A program made the position numbers and the translations under genes. 64,000 nt of DNA from Adiantum capillus-veneris (lineage: Eukaryota > Streptophyta > Polypodiopsida > Polypodiales > Pteridaceae): contig CM043942.1 in assembly GCA_014529385.2 (NCBI GenBank), positions 64,639,184-64,703,183 of the forward strand, read 5' to 3'. This document shows, in pieces, positions 46,690 to 56,121 of this stretch; the stretch's first letter is position 1, and every line of letters starts with the position of its first letter. The notes below the pieces were generated by a model. That model had not been told where the DNA came from and did no database searches. It saw nothing but the letters and a program-made list of their open reading frames with translations.

Positions 46690-46870
46690 TGCCATATGGG
46701 GTGGCCTCTACACCACACATAGTGTGAACATCCCCAAGAATCATCTCAAGGTAGGAGTGATCCTATAGGTAGGAAGGGGAACCACCTAGCATAAGTGCGG
46801 CTAGGACACAAACATTCATGACCTACGGTAACAAAAGTGAAATGCCCTCTAGGTAATCAACATGAAATGG
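46690..46870 (-). repeat. LTR 3'-end fragment (family H)
   Basis: On the minus strand it contains GCTAGGTGGTTCCCC (46777-46787 core) and TAGAGGCCACC (about 46700-46710) in the order and spacing of the U5 module, then CCATATGGCA. No primer site follows, so it is a 3' or solo LTR remnant. The upstream limit is unclear. Confidence 0.5.
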
Positions 46871-47044
46871 TGGTATAATAGACATCCATATGTAAAGAAC
46901 ATGCCTCATCACTAGTCATTAGTGTGTGCACGAGAGAGGTATGTGACAAGCTCGTAACAGGGCACACTGACTGATGGGAAATCAAAATAGAGAATGGATG
47001 AAACATCCCATAAGTCAGTGTGCCTTCAATCAAAATAGAGAATG
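46871..47044. other. Junction sequence next to truncated F copy
   Basis: A 16-base ATCAAAATAGAGAATGGA motif occurs at about 46980 and again at 47030, ending where F homology begins. This short repeat may reflect the repair that truncated F. Confidence 0.45.
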
Positions 47045-47164
47045 GAGCTCTCAATTTCAATGCTTCGTCATCCCTCCCAGAGACAAGGAAAGCCATCTCC
47101 AAGTTATCCAAAAAATCCCCAGCATTTTCCCCACTACGCCCAAAAAATTTGGGAAAGCCATCAT
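47045..47164 (-). pseudogene. gag: gag fragment of the truncated F copy
   Basis: Corresponds to the first ~40 codons of the intact gag at 54881, with a one-base loss in an A run (near 47145) that shifts the frame. Homology stops at 47045. Confidence 0.85.
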
Positions 47165-47184
47165 AAAAGTGGGTTGCCTTCCTC

Positions 47185-48153
47185 TCAATACAGCACAAAG
47201 ATGAAAACGTCTAGGCCCAAATCATATCTTATTAAGGGTATAATAAATGGATTGATAGATGCATTAATCTCAGCTAGACGACGAGGGCCTAGTAAGTCCC
47301 TTATGATGTTTTGGAACCTAAGATTTGTGCTAGCTATTATATGCACAGTTTGTCTAGCAAGAGCTTGGAAAGGTCCATATAAATCCCTATGATTCATGGA
47401 GTATGCTTAAAGCAAGATGAAGATGTGAACATCAAAAGATACATTATACTCCAAAATAGGTAATATTATAGGGTCAGGGGACAGCAATATCTCTCTCAAC
47501 CTCTCAACTCCAAAATAGAAGACCAATCTTTGTTGGAAAAAAATCTTTCTATCAATGCGCACATTCACCCTAATATTCTGAACTGATTGAAAGTTGTAGA
47601 AAATGGGATTACACATTGGTGCATTAATTACAAACTTCCATGAAGCACTTCATTGAAGTTGAGCTCTCTTGGATCCCACCATTTGAGAGATGCAAAGAAT
47701 TTGCTCACCAGTGATTAGCCTAGCTTTGGTGTGACCATCTTCAGCTTTGTAGAGTTCATAGGGTTCGATGGCTACCCTCTCAACCACCTTGAGCCTTCTT
47801 GCTAGTAGTAGTTGGAGTGCATCACCATATGTAGCCTCTTGCCAATACCGCACCCCATTGATGTGTAGCTCCTCCTCCAAAAACTTGTTAATTCCTGAGT
47901 TTGAGAGTGCTTTCACCACCTGAAGTCGAGGCTTCAAAGGAAGTGTCTTCACACTAGCCACAAAGCACTCAACACAATTTTTTGACCTAGCGACTTGATG
48001 ACTACAAGATTTTCCTTGAAGCAAAGAAGGGTGTGTGTAGTTAACTCTCTTTACCCACATACGTGCCGTTTGTCGATAAAGACGCTTCTTTTCTCGAGCT
48101 TCTTGGGGAGACCATAGTGGAAGTCTCGGAGAATTTGATGGATCTTCCTTCAT
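47185..48153 (-). CDS. Leader ORFs of the truncated F copy
   Basis: Second copies of the three F leader ORFs: 48153-47650 (167 residues), 47616-47407 (69 residues) and 47397-47185 (70 residues). Differences from the copies at 54902-55870 are few, for example EEELHI against EGELHI. All three frames stayed open in both copies. Confidence 0.7.
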
Positions 48154-48180
48154 AGGATTGATAGAGCGCTGCTTGAGAAC

Positions 48181-48198
48181 TCCTCAGTGGGGGCACCA
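48181..48198 (-). promoter_or_regulatory. Primer-binding site of the truncated F copy
   Basis: Minus strand TGGTGCCCCCACTGAGGA, five bases after the LTR. Its presence beside the downstream LTR shows that a second internal region follows. Confidence 0.88.
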
Positions 48199-48203
48199 AT
48201 TTA

Positions 48204-48318
48204 TGACGAAGGAAATTTGGAATGGCGGCCTCTACACCAAAACAAACTCCATTGCGCCACAAGGGAAATGAGATGAGGGCACCACCTAGTCTTGGAAGCG
48301 TGGACTAGGACCGCTACA

Positions 48319-48398
<80 letters not shown>

Positions 48399-49680
48399 AC
48401 TATGAATAAAGCATTAACCGTAGTGTGTGTACAAGGAATGGATGACTTCAAACACTCCCAACACAAATAGCATATAGATTACCAAACAATCACTCAAGGA
48501 TTAGCCAAGATCACATCAAGCATTCTCACACACATATAAAACATTTCTCTTAATTAACATAAGTAAGAGGAGGAGAGGTTACTAGCATGAAACAATTTGC
48601 ACTCTAGGATGTGCAAGAATAGAGTGAATGAATGAGCTTATGGGCTCATGGTGAGTGATACAAAGGCTCAATGGGGCTGAGGGAGGCTTGAAATTACAAA
48701 GGGGAAGGCCTCTTTATATAGGAAAGAGAGTGATTAGGAGTGAGGTTAAGATCCAAGTGTAATTTGTACAAATGAAGCTTGATTAGGGACATTCAACCAA
48801 TGAAGAAGCTCCTTCCAAGTGATTTGTTGACCAATTAGCTCCATCATCACTTGTGTTGTCTTCACTCCTTCCTCCATAGCTTGAGTCCAAGAGCTTCCTT
48901 ATTTTAAAATGTAAAGAATCTACATAAAATCAATACATATCTAGTAATAATAGGAAGGGGTTGAATGAGAACTTATGAATTACAACAAGATTAAGCATGA
49001 CTTGAGAGGTGATTAGAAGAGGAACTTTGATGGGTTTTTGAGCTTGAGAGAGAGAAGGAAGGAGAGGAGGGTGAGAAGACTAATGGCTGATTTTAGAGAA
49101 GGTCTCAATGTGGAAAAGGAAGGGTGTGTGTGTGTAAAGGTAGAGGGGGTGGTCTCCACCACAGTTGAAAAAACTGGCGTCCACCATTTTGGCCATATCG
49201 CCTAGACCGTAGATGCAAAAATTATAAAAAAAATATGGCCAGAATCTCCAACTCATCAGCTACAACTTTGATGAGGAAAACTTTTCCTGGATCGGAGTGG
49301 AAGTATTTTTTAAAAATTCAGCAAAATCATGTGTATGGTTTCTTCCTTTACCAAGTCTTCCACTTGGGTCCCATTTGTTTGAATCATCATATGGCTCCAA
49401 AGCCATGATGATATGAGCCACTCATGACCCTTGAATCATGGGTGCATGGCTCCACAACCACATGATATCTTTTCTTTTCACATTTACATATTTTCCCTTC
49501 CCTTTACCACTAGGTTCTCCCTCTACCTTTCACCTCCGGTGAACTAGTCAAGGAAAAATCATTTTTAAAAAAAAAAATTTCCCAAGAGGTTGTTCTCACT
49601 CTTTCTTTTATTGTAAACCTCTAGAAGCAAGGAAAACCAACAAAATATGATAAACAAAAATTTGTGATAGGCTCGGATCA
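48204..49680 (-). repeat. F LTR, shared middle copy (1477 bp)
   Basis: Minus strand TGATCCGAGCC to CCTTCGTCA. TATATAAAG at 48712-48720, (GA)n at about 48321-48397, U5 module at 48277-48287 and 48224-48234. By eye it differs from 55921-57402 at roughly 10-15 sites plus repeat length. Confidence 0.94.
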
Positions 49681-49695
49681 TAGCCCCCCCAAACC
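49681..49695 (-). promoter_or_regulatory. Polypurine tract of F
   Basis: Minus strand GGTTTGGGGGGGCTA abuts the LTR TG. Confidence 0.88.
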
Positions 49696-49721
49696 TGGCT
49701 AGGGGTATTTATGCCTCTAGC

Positions 49722-52700
49722 CTACTTTCTTTGATCTTGAGCTGACCTTATCCTGATGTGATAAGGCTTTAGACGCCATCCATTTGTCCTGGTCTTGTGC
49801 ACTTTACCATCAATGTCTTGAAGTCTGTAAGAGCCATTTTTGAACTTTTTGGTGACCAAGAACGGGCCTTCCCATCGGAAAAGAAACTTTCCATCATTAC
49901 GAGTGTCGAAGCGATTGTCATATCGAAGCACCAGAGATCCCTTTTTGATGTCTTTGGATGCTAGCTTTTTGTTGAACTTTTCTCTGCGCTTCTCTGCTTC
50001 TTGAGAATAGTGGTTGATGGCTTCTTCACGATCCAATTGCAGCCTCTCTAGATCCATGATCCTTTGATGTACTTTCTCCTTTTGAGAGCCTACCTGGCTA
50101 CCCAATATTCGAAGACTTGTTAACTTCACTTCAATGGGCAAAAGCGCCTCCTTTCCATAAACCAAATGAAAGGGTGTGTACCCTAATGTGGTTTTGAAGG
50201 AGGTTCTATAGGCCCATAGAGCTCCATTCAGGTGTTTGTCCCAATCTTGGCGCTTAGCATGTACCTGTTTGGTGAGAATTTTGCAAATGATTCCATTTAC
50301 TTTTTCCACCAAACCATTGCACTGAGGGTAGTAAGGAGTAGAGTGTTGATGTTGAATATTTAGCTTCTTCATGAGTTCTCCTACCAAGTCTGCTCTAAAC
50401 CCTGTTCCTCTATCAGATAGTATTTCAAGAGGGGTGCCAAACCGGCAACAGATGTGGTCAAAGATGAACTGACTCACATCCTTAGCAGTAATTCTATTGG
50501 TCGGCATAGCCTCAGCCCATCTAGTCATGTAGTCTACTCCCATGATGATGTAATCTTTACCTGACTGAGTGCGTGGTAGAGGCCCTATGGCATCAATTCC
50601 CCACTTCTCAAAGGGCCCATATACCTTTATTGGGTTCTGAGGTTCAGCTATGAGCCGTCGTGGTCCTGCTTTCTGACATTCATCACATGTTTGACACCAG
50701 TATTTGACATCACGATGAAGACTTGGCCAAGTAAACCCAGCTTGTAGAACCTTTCTACTAGTGACGTCGTGTGCAAAGTGTCCTCCGCATATATCATCGT
50801 GACAAGCTTTTAAAATTTCTTTAATTTCACTCTTCAAAGGCACTCTCCTAAGCACACCATCCTTACCTAGACAATACAAGTCATCATTTACTATGCGATA
50901 CCTGGTAGCCTTCCTAGCTAACCATCGCCTTTCCCCTGCATTCAAGTGTTTAGGAGCCTCTCCTTGCTCCAGAATGTGCATAATATCTTCCAAGTCCTCC
51001 TTGCCTTGCTGAAGTGGAAGTTTGATGGCCACTGCTCCCACTATTGACTCATTTAACTTTGATGATGCTAGGTGGTCTGCATCCTTGTTCTGGTCTCTTG
51101 GCACATGATGTACTTGTGCCTCCCTAAATCTCCACATAAGAGCTTTGGCTTCTCTCATTTTAGTAGAGAGACGGGCATTTTTGCAGGCCCATGTACCTTG
51201 CATTTGCCTTACCAAAAGCATGGAGTCACCAAAAGCGTTTAATCTCTTAATTGAATTATCGAGGCACCAACAAAGGCCATGAATTAGAGCATGATATTCT
51301 GCTTCATTGTTGGAGTGGACATCTTCTAGAGTGATCCCTTCACCATGGATCCTCTCTCCCAATGGAGATAAGACCACAATGCCTACAGCTGCCTTATCCT
51401 TGGTTCTCTTGTATGCTCCATCATAGTAGAGGCTATAAGCATTGACCAAAGCCTCTGGAGCTGGAGGTGGTGGAAGTTCCTTTCTCTTCAAATGGAAAAC
51501 TTTTTCATAGCACTTGTTTGTTAAAATGTCGGCTAAGCATGCTCGAGTTGTTCTTTCAACCTGTATTGTATAATCAAACTCTTGAGGTCGCACCACCCAC
51601 TTTGCTATTTTGTCAGAGATTTCCATATGTTGTAGTGCATAGGGAAACATATCCTCCACAGTGATAATTACAAACCTCTTCGGCAGCAAGTATGGCCGAA
51701 ATTTGGTTACCGCAAACATGAGAGCTAACACTAGCTGTTCCATCAAGGTGTAGGCCTTCTCTGTGTTTTCCATGAGGCGGCTAGCAAAATACACGGGCCT
51801 CATAAAGGATGTTTTTGGATCTTTTTGTAGGAGGGCAGCACCAATGGCTTCTTCTCCCACACTTGGGTTTACGAAGAATGTTTCTTCCCAACAAGGTTGG
51901 AGGATTATAGGGAGTGACCCTAGCATTTTTTTAATCTCTCTAAAATGCCCTTCACTTTCTTCACTCCAAACAAGCGTCTCTTGACGAGTCAGCTGTTGTA
52001 GAGGAAATATCACTTGGGAGAGTAAGTGTATGAATCTACTCAAATATCTTAGCTTTTGCAAGAAGGAGATTAATTGTTTGATGGAAGTTGGGGAAGGTAG
52101 ATTTAGCAATGTTTCTATCTTTTCAGGATCTACCTCGATTCCATCAATGGACACTACATGCCCTAATAGTGTAACCTTGCTTTCCCCAATGTGACATTTG
52201 TCCTTGTTTAGTTGTCCACCCAGCTTAGCTAAACGAGTAAATCCTTCATCAATCTTGCCAAGATGCATACTTTTGGAGCTGTAAATACAAAAGTCATCTA
52301 TGAAAACCCTTATGGACTTACCAAAGTAAGGTTGGAAGACCATGTTCATGAATCGTTGAAAGGTGGCTGGAGAGTTGGTGAGACCAAAAGGCATGACTCG
52401 GAATGCAAAACATCCCCATGGTGTGATGAAAGTAGTCTTTTTCTGGTCCTCCTCTGCAATGCGTATTTGAAAGTAGCCAGAGTAGCCATCACACACTGTG
52501 TATCTCTCATGGCCTGCTACTTCATTTAGAATCTCATCTTGAAATGGGAGAGGGAAGTGGTCCCTCTTTGTTGCAGCATTTAGTGGCTTGTAATCCACGC
52601 ACACTCGCCATTTACCATTCTTCTTTGGCCTCACCACTACTGGGGAGACCCATTCTGAATCTTCCACTGGGTATATGAATCCTGCTTCTAAGAGTCTCTT

Positions 52701-54881
52701 CACCTCAGACAACAGTGCATTTTGTTGCACAACTCCTAATCTTCTTAGTTTTTGTACTACTGGCTTGCTCCCTTCTTTTAGATGGATATGATGCTTCACT
52801 GCAGTGACACCTGTAATGTGAGTGTAATCAGAAATAAACAATGATGCATGCTTCTTGAGAACATTTACATAACCCTCCTTTTCTTCTTCCTTTATATCCT
52901 TGGATAACATCTCCTCTAGGCTGGCATCCCACACATTCTCCATTTGGATCCTTGGGTTGCCTTCTGATGAGGTAGTTTCCTTTATGGTGACGCCCATGAC
53001 TTCGAGAGTGCTATCACTCTCTTCACTTGAACTCTCTTCCTCGTACATAGATGAGGAGCATCCACTTGAGCTCCACTCATCAGCTGACGTCTCTAGTTCA
53101 AGGTTCTCTTGTCGCCCATTCTTTAGGTTATAAACCACCTTCCGACTATGGCCACCCATGCGAGGCCTCAACTCCAAGTCTCCTGTTGCCCAATCTTGCC
53201 TATCTCCTATACCCATGAGCCAAGGTCGTCCTAAAATAAGGGGGTATCCTTCTCCCTTTACTGGCATCACATAAGCATCAACCTCTGTAGTGATTCCAAA
53301 AACAGAAACTCTCAAAGCTTTCACTACACCCACACAAGTGACAGAGACATTATTGGCCATTTTTGCCCTAAAGTTTGATGATTCCATTACCTCTAAACCC
53401 AATTGATGCATTAGCTTTTCTGTCATGACACAAACCTCTGCTCCACTGTCAATGTAAGTTTTTGGAATCCGTTGTCCCTTGATTTGAGCCTCCACCAAAG
53501 GCACTATATCCTTGAGACCATATGCTTTGATTACACTTACTAGCTTACTTCGCTTTGCCCTCGTGCTCACCATTTTTGACCATTGTCGTCGAAGCTTTGG
53601 GGAGATATGAAGTAGTTGTGGCCAAGTAATCTTTGGTCCTTGAGAACTCACATCAGCTGTCAAGTCATAAGGTTGTGTCCGAGATCCCATAGGGAAATCA
53701 GAGATGTCAATTTGAGACCTAGTACGGGTCTTTCTCTTCTTGGCTTCATCTTTAGCTGCCCGAGATGTACCTGCTTCATTGCTTGCATCCTTGCTTGTTT
53801 CTTTACCTACTTCTTCTTGGACACGCACACGTTTGATAGGCATTGTAGCCACTTCATCTATCTTCATCTTCCCTTTAGCTATTTCTTCCTGGTTGCTTCT
53901 GCCCTTGAGGACCTCCTCCATCCTTATGATGCTCACATTTGGTTGAGTAGCAAGGGCTTGAGCTTGAGCACGAGGTGGATGCAAAATTTGAGGTTGCGGT
54001 TGCTCTTGTGCTTGAGCTCTAGCATGGGGTGGACTTACTTGTTGTCGAGGACCTCTGACAGGGTAGTCATATCTTCTGGGATGAGGGCAATTATACATGC
54101 CGTGGCCAATTTCCCCACAATTGTAACACAACATTTCCCTTGCTTGACGTCGCATTGGTGGCCGATTCCCACCATTTCCCTCAATAGGCCTTCTTGCACC
54201 CTGCGCAAGATTTACTCTCAACCCCTCTAGCTGGTTTATGAGATTGTTTATTTGTTGGAGCATATCTTCTTGTTGACCTCTATTGAGGTCTGGTGCATTA
54301 GGCACATTTGGAGGTATGTGAGAAGCTTCCATAGTTGTGATATTGCCTCCCAAAGCTAGCTGGCCAGCTTGGGCTTGATAGAGAATCTTTCTATTCTTTT
54401 CCCTAGCAATTCTTAAGGCATCTTCAAAAGCATTTGGAAATTTTCTCTTTACCTTCTCCCTTAGTAAGGGGTACAAACCTGAGATAAATCGATCCTTTTG
54501 GAGGCAATTGGGAGCTCGCTCACCAGGGTTTAGTGAGTCTGACCATTGGCCCCAAAGTTTCAAAAAACCTTCCTCATAGGTTGCATAACCATGAGGGTCA
54601 ACTTGATGAAGGGACAGAAGCCGTTGCCATAGTTCTTCTGCCGAATTGGCTCGTTGAAATCTTCGTAGGAAAGCCACCTTCAATCCCTCCCAATCAATTC
54701 TTTGGGTTGGATCTAGAGCCTGGAACCATACCCTAGCTTCTTCTTTGAGCACCAAAGAAAAAGCTCTCAATTTCAATGCTTCGTCATCCCTCCCAGAGAC
54801 AAGGAAAGCCATCTCCAAGTTATCCAAAAAATCCCCAGCATTTTCTCCACTACGCCCAAAAAAATTTGGGAAAGCCATCAT
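49722..54881 (-). CDS. gag-pol: Element F gag-pol polyprotein, intact
   Basis: One uninterrupted frame; open from TTG at 54905, first ATG at 54881 (codon 9), chosen as the start. With codon 54905 as residue 1: gag about 10-180; zinc knuckle CYNCGEIGHGMYNC 260-273; protease DSG 486-488; RT about 700-890 with FIDD 868-871; RNase H 1 about 1005-1095 lacking the usual aspartates; archaeal-type RNase H about 1158-1280 with Asp1162, Glu1203, Asp1227 and Asp1276; integrase with His1369/His1376 and Cys1404/Cys1407, then Asp1438, Asp1498 and Glu1534. There is no chromodomain. Gag and pol share one frame without shift or stop. About 1719 residues, a normal length. Ty3/gypsy, Tat-like; potentially functional. 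Confidence 0.96.
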   Translation of the reverse strand: MMAFPNFFGRSGENAGDFLDNLEMAFLVSGRDDEALKLRAFSLVLKEEARVWFQALDPTQRIDWEGLKVAFLRRFQRANSAEELWQRLLSLHQVDPHGYATYEEGFLKLWGQWSDSLNPGERAPNCLQKDRFISGLYPLLREKVKRKFPNAFEDALRIAREKNRKILYQAQAGQLALGGNITTMEASHIPPNVPNAPDLNRGQQEDMLQQINNLINQLEGLRVNLAQGARRPIEGNGGNRPPMRRQAREMLCYNCGEIGHGMYNCPHPRRYDYPVRGPRQQVSPPHARAQAQEQPQPQILHPPRAQAQALATQPNVSIIRMEEVLKGRSNQEEIAKGKMKIDEVATMPIKRVRVQEEVGKETSKDASNEAGTSRAAKDEAKKRKTRTRSQIDISDFPMGSRTQPYDLTADVSSQGPKITWPQLLHISPKLRRQWSKMVSTRAKRSKLVSVIKAYGLKDIVPLVEAQIKGQRIPKTYIDSGAEVCVMTEKLMHQLGLEVMESSNFRAKMANNVSVTCVGVVKALRVSVFGITTEVDAYVMPVKGEGYPLILGRPWLMGIGDRQDWATGDLELRPRMGGHSRKVVYNLKNGRQENLELETSADEWSSSGCSSSMYEEESSSEESDSTLEVMGVTIKETTSSEGNPRIQMENVWDASLEEMLSKDIKEEEKEGYVNVLKKHASLFISDYTHITGVTAVKHHIHLKEGSKPVVQKLRRLGVVQQNALLSEVKRLLEAGFIYPVEDSEWVSPVVVRPKKNGKWRVCVDYKPLNAATKRDHFPLPFQDEILNEVAGHERYTVCDGYSGYFQIRIAEEDQKKTTFITPWGCFAFRVMPFGLTNSPATFQRFMNMVFQPYFGKSIRVFIDDFCIYSSKSMHLGKIDEGFTRLAKLGGQLNKDKCHIGESKVTLLGHVVSIDGIEVDPEKIETLLNLPSPTSIKQLISFLQKLRYLSRFIHLLSQVIFPLQQLTRQETLVWSEESEGHFREIKKMLGSLPIILQPCWEETFFVNPSVGEEAIGAALLQKDPKTSFMRPVYFASRLMENTEKAYTLMEQLVLALMFAVTKFRPYLLPKRFVIITVEDMFPYALQHMEISDKIAKWVVRPQEFDYTIQVERTTRACLADILTNKCYEKVFHLKRKELPPPPAPEALVNAYSLYYDGAYKRTKDKAAVGIVVLSPLGERIHGEGITLEDVHSNNEAEYHALIHGLCWCLDNSIKRLNAFGDSMLLVRQMQGTWACKNARLSTKMREAKALMWRFREAQVHHVPRDQNKDADHLASSKLNESIVGAVAIKLPLQQGKEDLEDIMHILEQGEAPKHLNAGERRWLARKATRYRIVNDDLYCLGKDGVLRRVPLKSEIKEILKACHDDICGGHFAHDVTSRKVLQAGFTWPSLHRDVKYWCQTCDECQKAGPRRLIAEPQNPIKVYGPFEKWGIDAIGPLPRTQSGKDYIIMGVDYMTRWAEAMPTNRITAKDVSQFIFDHICCRFGTPLEILSDRGTGFRADLVGELMKKLNIQHQHSTPYYPQCNGLVEKVNGIICKILTKQVHAKRQDWDKHLNGALWAYRTSFKTTLGYTPFHLVYGKEALLPIEVKLTSLRILGSQVGSQKEKVHQRIMDLERLQLDREEAINHYSQEAEKRREKFNKKLASKDIKKGSLVLRYDNRFDTRNDGKFLFRWEGPFLVTKKFKNGSYRLQDIDGKVHKTRTNGWRLKPYHIRIRSAQDQRK

Positions 54882-54901
54882 AAAAGTGGGTTGCCTTCCT
54901 C

Positions 54902-55114
54902 TCAATACAGCACAAAGATGAAAACGTCTAGGCCCAAATCATATCTTATTAAGGGTAGAATAAATGGATTGATAGATGCATTAATCTCAGCTAGACGACG
55001 AGGGCCTAGTAAAACCCTTATGATGTTTTGGAACCTAAGCTTTGTGCTAGCTATTATATGCACAGTTTGTCTAGCAAGAGGTTGGAAAGGTCCATATAAA
55101 TCCCTATGATTCAT
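54902..55114 (-). CDS. Leader micro-ORF 2 of F (70 residues)
   Basis: ATG at 55112-55114, ending 21 bases before the gag ATG. FQNIIRVLLGPRRLAEINAS, NPFILPLIRYDLGLDVFIFV (adjacent blocks) follow the same pattern as micro-ORF 1 just upstream, so the pair is an ancient tandem duplication. A matching copy is at 47185-47397. Members also occur in A and C. A small soluble protein with a hydrophobic C-terminus; function unknown. Confidence 0.72.
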   Translation of the reverse strand: MNHRDLYGPFQPLARQTVHIIASTKLRFQNIIRVLLGPRRLAEINASINPFILPLIRYDLGLDVFIFVLY

Positions 55115-55123
55115 GGAGTATGC

Positions 55124-55333
55124 TTAAAGCAAGATGAAGATGTGAACATCAAAAGATACATTATACTCCAAAATAGGAAATATTATAGGGTCAGGGGACA
55201 GCAATATCTCTCTCAACCTCTCAACTCCAAAATAGAAGACCAATCTTTGTTGGAAAAAAATCTTTCTATCAATGCGCACATTCACCCTAATATTCTGAAC
55301 TGATTGAAAGTTGTAGAAAATGGGATTATTCAT
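55124..55333 (-). CDS. Leader micro-ORF 1 of F (69 residues)
   Basis: ATG at 55331-55333. Contains RKIFFQQRLVFYFG, ERLREILLSPDPIIFP and SFDVHIFILL. It is strikingly close to the broken copy in element A (RKIFFQQRILFMFG, RRLREILECPLPVV), more than to its neighbour micro-ORF 2. It ends nine bases before micro-ORF 2 starts. Confidence 0.75.
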   Translation of the reverse strand: MNNPIFYNFQSVQNIRVNVRIDRKIFFQQRLVFYFGVERLREILLSPDPIIFPILEYNVSFDVHIFILL

Positions 55334-55366
55334 TGGTGCATTAATTACAAACTTCCATGAAGCACT

Positions 55367-55870
55367 TCATTGAAGTTGAGCTCTCTTGGATCCCACCATT
55401 TGAGAGATGCAAAGAATTTGCTCACCAGTGATTAGCCTAGCTTTGGTGTGACCATCTTCAGCTTTGTAGAGTTCATAGGGTTCGATGGCTACCCTCTCAA
55501 CCACCTTGAGCCTTCTTGCTAGTAGTAGTTGGAGTGCATCACCATATGTAGCCTCTTGCCAATACCGCACCCCATTGATGTGTAGCTCCCCCTCCAAAAA
55601 CTTGTTAATTCCTGAGTTTGAGAGTGCTTTCACCACCTGAAGTCGAGGCTTCAAAGGAAGTGTCTTCACACTAGCCACAAAGCACTCAACACAATTTTTT
55701 GACCTAGCGACTTGATGACTACAAGATTTTCCTTGAAGCAAAGAAGGGTGTGTGTAGTTAACTCTCTTTACCCACATACGTGCCGTTTGTCGATAAAGAC
55801 GCTTCTTTTCTCGAGCTTCTTGGGGAGACCATAGTGGAAGTCTCGGAGAATTTGATGGATCTTCCTTCAT
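55367..55870 (-). CDS. Leader ORF 1 of F (167 residues)
   Basis: ATG at 55868-55870, 28 bases after the primer site. Basic N-terminus (REKKRLYRQTARMWVKRVN), then LHINGVRYWQEATYGDALQL and a charged C-terminus. No known domain is recognised. Tat-lineage elements of the Ogre type are known to have an extra ORF upstream of gag; position agrees, but homology cannot be tested here. A second intact copy is at 47650-48153. Confidence 0.65.
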   Translation of the reverse strand: MKEDPSNSPRLPLWSPQEAREKKRLYRQTARMWVKRVNYTHPSLLQGKSCSHQVARSKNCVECFVASVKTLPLKPRLQVVKALSNSGINKFLEGELHINGVRYWQEATYGDALQLLLARRLKVVERVAIEPYELYKAEDGHTKARLITGEQILCISQMVGSKRAQLQ

Positions 55871-55897
55871 AGGATTGATAGAGCGCTGCTTGAGAAC

Positions 55898-55915
55898 TCC
55901 TCAGCGGGGGCACCA
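55898..55915 (-). promoter_or_regulatory. Primer-binding site of F
   Basis: Minus strand TGGTGCCCCCGCTGAGGA, five bases after the 5' LTR. It differs by one base from the copy at 48181-48198. Confidence 0.88.
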
Positions 55916-55920
55916 ATTTA

Positions 55921-56035
55921 TGACGAAGGAAATTTGGAATGGCGGCCTCTACACCAAAACAAACTCCATTGCGCCACAAGGGAAATGAGATGAGGGCACC
56001 ACCTAGTCTTGGAAGCGTGGACTAGGACCGCTACA

Positions 56036-56121
<86 letters not shown>

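Noticed and set aside
53616-54230. 204-codon plus-strand frame
   Set aside because: Antisense shadow of the intact F gag-pol.
54882-54905. gag-pol start at TTG 54905
   Set aside because: Eight extra codons with no ATG that overlap the stop of leader micro-ORF 2; the ATG-ATG at 54881 is the more natural start.
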